Assembly: GCA_023249815.1 (NCBI GenBank)
Contig: JAHFBX010000038.1
Span: forward strand, 1-13,327
Direction of reading: 5' to 3'
DNA: 13,327 nt
Source of the DNA: Candidatus Eiseniibacteriota bacterium
Lineage (GTDB): Bacteria; Eisenbacteria; RBG-16-71-46
The stretch's first letter is position 1. Each line of letters begins with the position of its first letter. The notes under the pieces are model-generated. The model was given only the letters and a program-made list of their open reading frames with translations, did no database searches and was not told the DNA's origin. A program made the position numbers and the translations under genes. Positions 6,213 through 12,115 of this stretch are shown here, piece after piece.

Positions 6213-7709
6213 ATGATCTGCTCGGTCAGCGCCGCATCGCTCGCGACCCGCCCGGTGGGATTGCTGGCCGTTGGCGTCGCCGAAGGCGCGCCCGGACGCG
6301 GAAGCCCCGCCGCACGGCTCGAGGCGGCCACGCGCGGCGCGCTGAAAGCGCTGCTCGCCACGGGTGACTTCTCTGGGAAGACCGGCGAGACGGCGCTGCT
6401 CTACCCGGGCGGCGTGCGCGCGAAGCGGGTGCTCGCGATCGGGCTCGGACCCGCGAGCCGGGTGGACGATCGAGCGCTCTACCTGGCCGCGGCCACAGCG
6501 GCGAGGCGGGCGCGCGATCTGGGAGCCGGGACGCTCGCCGTGGCGCTGCCCGCCTCGAGTGACGAGTCGTGGCGGGCGATCGGCGAAGGACTGGTGCTCG
6601 GGCAACACCGCCACACCGCCTATCTCTCGAACGGAAGCAAGGCCGCGCTCAAACGTGCCGAGTTGCTCGCCCCGCGGGCGCCGGGCGCCGCCGCGCGAGC
6701 CGCGCTCGCGGACGGCGTGACGCGCGGCGAGGCGGTGGGCCTGGCGCGCGAGCTCGCGAATACGCCGGGCCAGGACCTGCCGCCGGTAGCGCTCGCCGAG
6801 CGTGCGCGCGAGATCGCCAAGCGCGTCCGCGCGAAAGCCACGCTGTACGACGTGCCCGCGATGGAGCGGCTCGGCATGGGTTGCGTGCTCGCCGTCGGCC
6901 GCGGGAGCCCGCATCCGCCGCGCTTCATCGAACTCGTGCGCGAAGCGGGCGTGGCGAAGCGGAAGTCGCGCGTGTCCACCGTGGTGGTGATCGGCAAGGG
7001 CGTCACGTTCGACACCGGCGGTGTCTCGCTCAAGCCGCGCGAGGGCATGAGCAAGATGAAGTACGACATGAGCGGCGCCGCGGCCGTGCTCGGGATGTTC
7101 GCCTCGCTCGACACGCTCGAGTTGCCTTTCCGGCTCGTGGGCTTGATCCCGAGCGCCGAGAACGTCACCGGCGGGCGGGCGGTCAAGCCCGGCGATGTCG
7201 TGCGGGCGATGGACGGCACGACGATCGAGGTCACGAACACCGATGCCGAAGGCCGCCTGCTGCTGGCCGACGCGCTCGTGTATGCGCGGCGCTGGAAGCC
7301 CGACGCGGTGGTGGACCTGGCGACGCTCACCGGCGCCATCAGCATCGCGCTCGGCCGGCAGGCGGCGGGGCTGTTCACGCGCGACGAGACGCTCGCTTCG
7401 GAACTTCACCGCGCCGGCGAGGAGACCGGCGAGCGGCTGTGGCGCATGCCGCTGTGGTCCGACTTCCTGGCCGAGATGCGCAGCGACACGGCCGACCTGG
7501 TGAACTCGAACGAGCGGCGCGAGGGCGCCTCGTGCACCGCGGCGGCGTTCCTGTCGCACTTCGCGAGCACGCTGCCATGGGCACACCTCGACATCGATAG
7601 CACGGCGTGGAACTACGGCGACCGCCCCGACTGCTCGCGCGGTCCCAACGCGTTCGGCGTGCGATTGCTCGTGCGCTGGCTCGAGGGGCGGGCGAAGGCG
7701 GCGCGTTAG
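6213..7709 (+). CDS. pepA: Leucyl aminopeptidase, M17 family (PepA)
   Basis: PepA is a cytosolic, hexameric, two-metal enzyme that removes N-terminal residues from peptides. The 498-residue length is typical. The start at ATG 6213 has GGGAGG (6198-6203) nine nt upstream. The C-terminal catalytic domain has every expected residue: metal ligands K262 and D267 in VVIGKGVTFDTGG, D285 in MKYDMSGAAAVLG, D344 and E346 in NTDAEGRLLLADAL, and catalytic K274 and R348. All are offset by exactly eight from the E. coli residues (K270, D275, D293, D352, E354, K282, R356), so the active site is intact. The N-terminal domain (about 1-170) is the divergent macrodomain-like part. Some family members also bind DNA, but nothing here supports that. 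It follows the membrane protein gene closely. Its stop overlaps the stop of the convergent gene (TTAG, 7706-7709), leaving no room for a terminator between them. Confidence 0.97.
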   Translation: MICSVSAASLATRPVGLLAVGVAEGAPGRGSPAARLEAATRGALKALLATGDFSGKTGETALLYPGGVRAKRVLAIGLGPASRVDDRALYLAAATAARRARDLGAGTLAVALPASSDESWRAIGEGLVLGQHRHTAYLSNGSKAALKRAELLAPRAPGAAARAALADGVTRGEAVGLARELANTPGQDLPPVALAERAREIAKRVRAKATLYDVPAMERLGMGCVLAVGRGSPHPPRFIELVREAGVAKRKSRVSTVVVIGKGVTFDTGGVSLKPREGMSKMKYDMSGAAAVLGMFASLDTLELPFRLVGLIPSAENVTGGRAVKPGDVVRAMDGTTIEVTNTDAEGRLLLADALVYARRWKPDAVVDLATLTGAISIALGRQAAGLFTRDETLASELHRAGEETGERLWRMPLWSDFLAEMRSDTADLVNSNERREGASCTAAAFLSHFASTLPWAHLDIDSTAWNYGDRPDCSRGPNAFGVRLLVRWLEGRAKAAR

Positions 7710-8455
7710 CGCACGCCGCGGGCACGGCGGCGGCCGGGCGGCGCCGCGTCGGGCTCGCGCTCGACGTGCAGTCCGCTCTCGTCGTGCGTGAGCCGCATCA
7801 TGCGCCCGCGATCGTCCGCCCACAGCTCGAAGCTCACGCTCTCGTCCGCGAACGTGTAGCGCTTGGTCGGCACGCGACGGCCATCCACGCGCAGCGTGTC
7901 CGGCTCGCCGAGCGTGACCGTGGCGAGCGGCGTGGTCATGGAGTCCGAGAGTGCCAGGAGCTGCACGCGCCGCGTCGTGAACGTCTTGGGTGCCAGGCTC
8001 CGGCACAGCACCTCGAACAGCGTGAACAGCTGGCTGTCCATGACGTAGAGGCGGCCCGGGGGCTGCGCGAGCCGGATCGCGTCGCCGCCGCCGTCCAGTT
8101 CCCCGAAGTAGGTGATCGAGGTGTCGCCCGGAACGAGTCCGCGCGTAAGCGTATGGCCCTTGAACTCCTGAATGGACGTGTAGCGCGTGAGGCCCAGGTC
8201 GCGGGAGTCCACCACCATGGCGAGCGTCTTCTTGAACGGATGCCGGACCCCAGCCTCGTCCTGCAGCGTCCGCTGGCAGAGCGCGGTGATGAACAGCGAG
8301 TCGCCCATCCGCTGGAACGCGAAGTTCTCGTGCGCCACCGGCAGCGAGCCCTGGAACACGATGAAGCGGCCGGAATCGGCCGTGACGGACTCCTGGGCGT
8401 GGGCCGCGGAGGCCGAGAGCATCGCGGCCGCGGCGAACAGCAGGGGCGTACGCAT
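7706..8455 (-). CDS. Hypothetical periplasmic protein
   Basis: The 249-residue product has a signal peptide, MRTPLLFAAAAMLSASAAHA, with probable cleavage before QES, so it is exported. The mature part is beta-rich: SGRFIVFQGSLPVAHENFAF, then a run of strands broken by acidic loops, and a second half with RVDGRRVPTKRYTF and VSFELWADDRGRMMRL. The alternation recalls beta-sandwich or open-barrel envelope proteins (DUF3108-like), but I cannot assign a family. The tail is unusually basic (GRRRARGVR). ATG 8455 has no Shine-Dalgarno. An alternative GTG six codons upstream would add IRSLV before the same signal peptide. A TACGCT hexamer ends eight nt before the ATG, so the mRNA may be leaderless. The gene lies 65 bp downstream of rlmD on the same strand. 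Its stop overlaps that of pepA by four bases. Confidence 0.75.
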   Translation of the reverse strand: MRTPLLFAAAAMLSASAAHAQESVTADSGRFIVFQGSLPVAHENFAFQRMGDSLFITALCQRTLQDEAGVRHPFKKTLAMVVDSRDLGLTRYTSIQEFKGHTLTRGLVPGDTSITYFGELDGGGDAIRLAQPPGRLYVMDSQLFTLFEVLCRSLAPKTFTTRRVQLLALSDSMTTPLATVTLGEPDTLRVDGRRVPTKRYTFADESVSFELWADDRGRMMRLTHDESGLHVEREPDAAPPGRRRARGVR

Positions 8456-8463
8456 GACCAAAG

Positions 8464-8469
8464 AGCGTA
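8464..8469 (-). promoter_or_regulatory. Candidate -10 box giving a leaderless mRNA
   Basis: On the minus strand TACGCT (TANNNT type) occupies 8469-8464. Eight nt separate it from the ATG at 8455, the spacing expected if transcription starts at or next to the start codon. The missing Shine-Dalgarno agrees. No good -35 is visible, and read-through from rlmD is also possible. Confidence 0.3.
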
Positions 8470-8520
8470 TCACGCGCGCGCGCGGCGTCGCGCAGGGGTT
8501 TGTCAGGAAGTGGCCGCGAA

Positions 8521-9918
8521 TCAGGCGCTCGCGCGCTCGAGACGCGTGACGCACTCGATGTGTGGCGTGTGCGGGAACATGTCGTAGGGCATGACGTCAG
8601 CCGGCCGCCAGCCGCGCGCCGCGAAGTCCTTGAGATCCCGTGCGAGCGTCGCGGGGTTGCACGACACGTAGACGATGCGCGAAGGCTCGAGTTCGGCCAC
8701 GCGCGCCACGACGCGCGGGTGGAGGCCGGCGCGCGGCGGATCCACCACGACCACGTCCGGTCGAGGGGCACTCGCGCGTTCGCCGCGTGCCCACTCGCGC
8801 AGCACGGCGCGCGATTCGCCGAGCTCGAAGCGCGCGTTCGCGAGGCCATTGCGCGTGGCGTTCCGGCGCGCGCGCTCGACCGAGTCCGCCACGCTCTCGA
8901 CGCCCACCACGTGCGCGGCGACACGTGCGAACACGAGCGTCAGCGTGCCCGCGCCGCTGTAGAGATCCAGAACGGTCTCGCCGCCCGCGAGCCGTGCCGC
9001 AGCGAGTGCGCCTTCGTAGAGCCGCTCGGCCTGGGCGCTGTTGGTCTGCAGGAATGCGTTCCCGACCACCTCGAACTCGAGGCTCAGGAGCCGTTCCACG
9101 ATCACGCCGGCTCCCACGAGCGGGCGCTCCTCTTCGGCGAACGCCACATTCGCCCGACCGCGATTCAAGCCCAGCGTGACCGTACGCACCTCCGGCGACA
9201 GTGCCGCCACGCCCCGCGCCCACGCGTCGAGACCGGCGAGCGACTCGGACGCGGCCACCAGGTGCACGGCGCAGCTCGCCGTGTGCGGCAGGTGGCGCAC
9301 CATGAGGAATCGCGCCACGCCGTCGTGGCGCGACGGGTGGTACGCGCGCCAGCCGTGCGTGCGCGCGAACTCCTGCGTGAAGCGTACGATCTCCACCGTG
9401 AGCGGGGACGGCAGCCAGCACTCGCGCACGGCGAACACGCGGTCGTACGTGCCACGCTCGTGCAGTCCGAGTACGGCCACTTCTCGGCCCGCCTTGCCGG
9501 ACGGGTCGGGCACCGGCGAGAACGAGAACTCCATCTTGTTCCGGTAGTGCCACGGCGACGGCGCGGGCACGATCTCGCGCACCGGGGGGTCGGCGAAACC
9601 GCCCAGGTGTCGCAGCGCTTCGCGGACCTGGCGCTCCTTCAGCGCAAGCTGATCGGCGTAGGGCAGCTCCTGGAATCGGCAGCCGCCGCACTGGTCCACG
9701 TGCGCGCACCGCGCGGCGACGCGTCCGGCGGCAGCGGTCTCGAGTGCGGTGAAACGGGCCTCGGCGAAACGCCGGTTCGCCTTCGTGACACGGGCCATGA
9801 CGCGGTCGCCGGGGAGCCCGCGGTCCACGAACACCACCTGGCCCTCGACGCGGGCCAGCGCCTTGCCGCCGAGCGCAACGTCCACGACGTCGAGGGTTAA
9901 CACGTCCCTGACTTTCAT
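8521..9918 (-). CDS. rlmD: 23S rRNA (uracil-5-)-methyltransferase, RlmD type
   Basis: This SAM-dependent enzyme of the RlmD/RlmCD/TrmA family makes m5U in RNA, most likely in 23S rRNA. The 465 residues comprise an N-terminal TRAM domain (about 1-58), an Fe-S binding set C71-x5-C77-x2-C80 plus C167, a central domain, and a Rossmann methyltransferase domain. Key motifs are NAFLQTNSAQAERLY (287-301), DLYSGAGTLTL (318-328, SAM), DPPRAGLHP (393-401), and YVSCNPATLARDL (417-429) with nucleophile C420. FPHTPHIECVTRLE carries base E455. The C420-to-E455 interval (35) equals that in E. coli RlmD (C389, E424). The Fe-S cysteines and TRAM domain argue against TrmA. RlmD or a dual RlmCD cannot be told apart from sequence alone. 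The start at ATG 9918 has only a GGGGGC stretch as ribosome site. The upstream gap is shared with the divergent PDZ gene, and a periplasmic-protein gene follows after 65 bp. Confidence 0.93.
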   Translation of the reverse strand: MKVRDVLTLDVVDVALGGKALARVEGQVVFVDRGLPGDRVMARVTKANRRFAEARFTALETAAAGRVAARCAHVDQCGGCRFQELPYADQLALKERQVREALRHLGGFADPPVREIVPAPSPWHYRNKMEFSFSPVPDPSGKAGREVAVLGLHERGTYDRVFAVRECWLPSPLTVEIVRFTQEFARTHGWRAYHPSRHDGVARFLMVRHLPHTASCAVHLVAASESLAGLDAWARGVAALSPEVRTVTLGLNRGRANVAFAEEERPLVGAGVIVERLLSLEFEVVGNAFLQTNSAQAERLYEGALAAARLAGGETVLDLYSGAGTLTLVFARVAAHVVGVESVADSVERARRNATRNGLANARFELGESRAVLREWARGERASAPRPDVVVVDPPRAGLHPRVVARVAELEPSRIVYVSCNPATLARDLKDFAARGWRPADVMPYDMFPHTPHIECVTRLERASA

Positions 9919-10122
9919 GGTGCCCCCGGAAGCTGCGTGTTCGGGCCCCGCGTTCGGAGGAATCTAGCGGCGCCGACGGAACCATTCCGCCCATCCGCCT
10001 GTCTATTCTCGCGATGCACGAATGATCCCCGTACGAGAAGTGCCACGCTAGCCCGAGCCTTTCGTGAGTCGCAAGCCGCCCGGCGGCCCCCACGAGCCGG
10101 GAACTCACCGAGGAGGAATCCC
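9919..10122. promoter_or_regulatory. Divergent promoter region between rlmD and the PDZ gene
   Basis: For the plus strand, TATTCT at 10004-10009 is a possible -10 box, 113 nt before the PDZ start. For the minus strand, TAGATT at 9966-9961 is a possible -10 box, 42 nt before the rlmD start. Neither has a convincing -35. A hairpin, CCCGGC (10079-10084) with GCCGGG (10096-10101), precedes the PDZ Shine-Dalgarno AGGAGGA (10111-10117). The frame of the PDZ gene is open back to 9937, but it reads as non-protein there. Confidence 0.4.
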
Positions 10123-11298
10123 ATGCGATCCAAGATGTCGGTGCTGGCGCTCGCCGTGATGCTGGTCGCGGCGGCCGCCACTTCCGCGCTCGCCGCCGGC
10201 CAGGGCTGGTTGGGCGTGACCACGCAGTCCATCGACGCCGACCAGCGACGCGAGCTCAACCTGACGCTCGATGGTCTGCTCGTGACCAGCGTGTCGGCCG
10301 GCAGCCCCGTGGACAAGGCCGGGCTCGAGAAGGGTGACGTCATCCTGAGCTACAACTCGCGCTCGGTGACCGAGCCCGAGGAACTCCGCCGGCTCGTGCG
10401 CGACACCGCGCCCGGCCGCGCCGTGTCGCTGAGCGTATGGCGTGACGGCGGCCGGCGCACGCTCGAGGTGAAGGTCGGCGACACGAACGACAGTGGCGAC
10501 GACTCGTTCGACACCCCGGTGCCGCGGATGGCGCCGATGCCCGACGCGCCGGAGCCGCCCGCCGCGCCGCGCGCGCCGCGCGCGCCGCGCGAGCGCCAGC
10601 GCGACGACGACGGCACAGTGCATCGCCGCATGATCGTCAACGGCCGCGAGCTCACCGACGACGAGATGGACGACTACATGAAGGAGTTGGACGGTGAGAC
10701 CTTCATGAGCCCGAAGGATCTAAAGGAACTCAAGGGACTCAAGGACCTCAAGGACATTCCAGGCATGCGCGGCTGGAGCAGCGACGACGGGAGCGGCTGG
10801 TCGTTCGCGCCGATGGGCCGCGGCCGGCTCGGTGTGCGCGTCGAGAAGCTCACCGACGATTTGGCGCAGGCCCTGGGCGTGACGGGTGACGAGGGCGTGC
10901 TCGTGGTGCAGGTGCTCGAGGACACGCCGGCCCAGAAGGCCGGGGTTCGCGCCGGCGACGTGATCGTGCGCGTGGGCGGCGAGAGCGTGTCCGATCCCGA
11001 CGGGCTCGTGAAGGCGCTCCGCGGGCACGACGGCGGCGTGAACATCGTGCTGCTGCGCAAGGGCATGCGCCGCACCATCAAGGCCGAGCTGGACAAGGCC
11101 CGGAGCGGGGACGGCATGTTCTACGGCCGCAACGGGAAGCGCTTCAACATTCGAATTCCGGAACCCGGCAAGACCCCCCAGGTGTATCGATGGAAGGCGA
11201 AGGACGAAGCGGGGAGCGATGAGGATCTCCGCGAGGAACTTCGCCAACTCCGGCGCGAGCTCCAGGAGCTGCGCCGTGAGCTGGGGGAGAAGAAGTAG
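10123..11298 (+). CDS. Periplasmic double-PDZ protein without protease domain
   Basis: The 391-residue product starts at ATG 10123, five nt after AGGAGGA, and opens with a signal peptide (residues 1-24, SALA cleavage site). PDZ1 spans about 27-118 with WLGV, GLLVTSVSAGSPVDKAGLEKGDVI and a closing RRTLEVKV strand. PDZ2 spans about 232-322 with RLGVRVEKL, GVLVVQVLEDTPAQKAGVRAGDVI and RRTIKAEL. Both look like HtrA/DegP-type PDZ domains, yet no trypsin-like domain or catalytic triad is present. So this is a binding or adaptor protein that could recognise C-termini of envelope proteins. The linker contains a Pro/Ala/Arg segment (about 134-160), an acidic helix, and an LK-rich repeat (KDLKELKGLKDLKD, 198-211). 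The C-terminus (368-391) is a charged coiled coil, REELRQLRRELQELRREL, suggesting oligomerisation. Partner unknown. It ends at a terminator 173 nt beyond the stop codon. Confidence 0.88.
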   Translation: MRSKMSVLALAVMLVAAAATSALAAGQGWLGVTTQSIDADQRRELNLTLDGLLVTSVSAGSPVDKAGLEKGDVILSYNSRSVTEPEELRRLVRDTAPGRAVSLSVWRDGGRRTLEVKVGDTNDSGDDSFDTPVPRMAPMPDAPEPPAAPRAPRAPRERQRDDDGTVHRRMIVNGRELTDDEMDDYMKELDGETFMSPKDLKELKGLKDLKDIPGMRGWSSDDGSGWSFAPMGRGRLGVRVEKLTDDLAQALGVTGDEGVLVVQVLEDTPAQKAGVRAGDVIVRVGGESVSDPDGLVKALRGHDGGVNIVLLRKGMRRTIKAELDKARSGDGMFYGRNGKRFNIRIPEPGKTPQVYRWKAKDEAGSDEDLREELRQLRRELQELRRELGEKK

Positions 11299-11388
11299 CG
11301 GAAGAGGCAGCGTTCCGAGCGGCGTCCCCTCGGCGCGGTGTTCGCGCCCCGGTATCCGCCCCGGCCGCCGTCTCGGGGGGGCGTCGTT

Positions 11389-11439
11389 CCATCCGACCGC
11401 ACCGCAAGGTGCCAGCATGGGGCGAAAGGGTTCGGATGG
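11389..11439 (+). ncRNA. Candidate structured RNA in the PDZ 3' region
   Basis: CCATCCGA (11389-11396) pairs perfectly with TCGGATGG (11432-11439). Inside, GCACC (11399-11403) pairs with GGTGC (11408-11412) around a GCAA tetraloop of the GNRA class. A 19-nt purine-rich single strand (11413-11431) remains, containing GGGGCGAAAGGG. A short CCAC/GTGG hairpin follows at 11455-11465. The layout resembles a small riboswitch or 3'-UTR RNA, but it matches no class I know. Confidence 0.3.
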
Positions 11440-11471
11440 TGCAGCGCGGCGCCCCCACGAAGTGGCGGACA

Positions 11472-11509
11472 TTCGGCCGGTCCGATCCCGAGAGGTCGGA
11501 CCGGCCGAA
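11472..11509 (+). terminator. Strong intrinsic-type terminator after the PDZ gene
   Basis: A perfect 14-bp stem, TTCGGCCGGTCCGA (11472-11485) with TCGGACCGGCCGAA (11496-11509), has a 10-nt loop and is followed by CGCATTTT. It lies 173 nt after the PDZ stop, so a long structured 3' region is transcribed first. It also insulates the NUDIX gene. Confidence 0.85.
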
Positions 11510-11566
11510 CGCATTTTGACGAGGTGACGCGGGCGGCCGCGGCCTGCCGCCGCCTGCTCCCTGCAC

Positions 11567-11572
11567 TACACT
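11567..11572 (+). promoter_or_regulatory. -10 box for a leaderless NUDIX mRNA
   Basis: TACACT at 11567-11572 (TANNNT, four of six to consensus) ends nine nt before the ATG at 11582, and no Shine-Dalgarno precedes that ATG. Transcription would start at or within a few bases of the A of ATG. A 17-nt spacer leads back to CTGCCG, a three-of-six -35. It also lies downstream of a strong terminator, so a promoter is needed here. Confidence 0.5.
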
Positions 11573-11581
11573 CCCCGACTT

Positions 11582-12115
11582 ATGCCGTTCACGCCCACCT
11601 ACTGCCCGCGTTGCGCCACGCCCATGGCCGCGGCCGACGATCACGGGATGATCCGGCCCACCTGTCCCACGTGTGGCTACGTCTGGTACCGGAATCCCGT
11701 GCCCGCGGCCGGCGTGATCCTCGTGGAGACGGGACGCGTACTGCTCGTGCGCCGGCGCTGGGATCCGCGTGCGGGCGCATGGTGCCTGCCGGCGGGCTTC
11801 ATGGAGGCGGGCGAGCACCCCGAGCAGAGCGCCGTGCGCGAACTCCAGGAGGAGACCGGTGTCATCGCGCAGATCACCGGGCTGTTCGGTGTCTACGCCG
11901 GCTTCGACGACCCGCGGGTGCGCGCGGTGCTCATTCTGTACACCGGCGTCGCCACGGGCGGCGAGCCGCGGGCCGGGGACGATGCCACCGAGCTGGCCTG
12001 GTTCCCGCTCGACCAACTGCCCGACGACATCGCGTTCGCTTCACACCGTCAGGCGCTCACCGAACTGCGTGAGCGCCTGGACGGTGACGCAAGCCAGGGG
12101 CGAGCGAGTCCCTAG
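11582..12115 (+). CDS. NUDIX hydrolase with N-terminal zinc ribbon
   Basis: NUDIX enzymes hydrolyse nucleoside diphosphates linked to another moiety. The 177-residue product begins with a zinc ribbon (C8, C11, C28, C31) of the sort seen in NudC-like and ADP-ribose-type relatives. The NUDIX box G-x5-E-x7-RE-x2-EE-x-G is complete and runs G72 to G93, with E78, R86, E87, E90 and E91. Upstream is PAAGVILVETGRVLLVRR, the standard first strand. The NudC-specific SQPWPFPxS motif is absent, so NADH/NAD-cap activity is not supported. ADP-ribose or other nucleotide sugars are plausible substrates, but not proven. ATG 11582 is chosen because homology and the zinc ribbon begin there; no ribosome site precedes it, in line with a leaderless mRNA. 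The gene stands alone between a terminator and a convergent gene, with which it shares an overlapping stop (CTAG, 12112-12115). Confidence 0.92.
   Translation: MPFTPTYCPRCATPMAAADDHGMIRPTCPTCGYVWYRNPVPAAGVILVETGRVLLVRRRWDPRAGAWCLPAGFMEAGEHPEQSAVRELQEETGVIAQITGLFGVYAGFDDPRVRAVLILYTGVATGGEPRAGDDATELAWFPLDQLPDDIAFASHRQALTELRERLDGDASQGRASP

Noticed and set aside
6099..8924. 941-codon open frame on the minus strand across pepA, the periplasmic-protein gene and rlmD
   Set aside because: The sequence is Arg/Ala/Gly-rich low-complexity protein typical of antisense frames in GC-rich DNA. Three genes with intact motifs or a signal peptide explain the region.
8500..9900. 466-codon plus-strand open frame opposite rlmD, and a 503-codon minus-strand frame at 10108-8597
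   Set aside because: Both are shadows of rlmD, whose Fe-S, SAM and catalytic motifs are all intact. Their products are His/Arg-rich without domains.
10562..10595. GCGCCGCGC-type tandem sequence, considered as a microsatellite or regulatory repeat
   Set aside because: It encodes the Ala-Pro-Arg linker between the PDZ domains and is explained by low-complexity coding.
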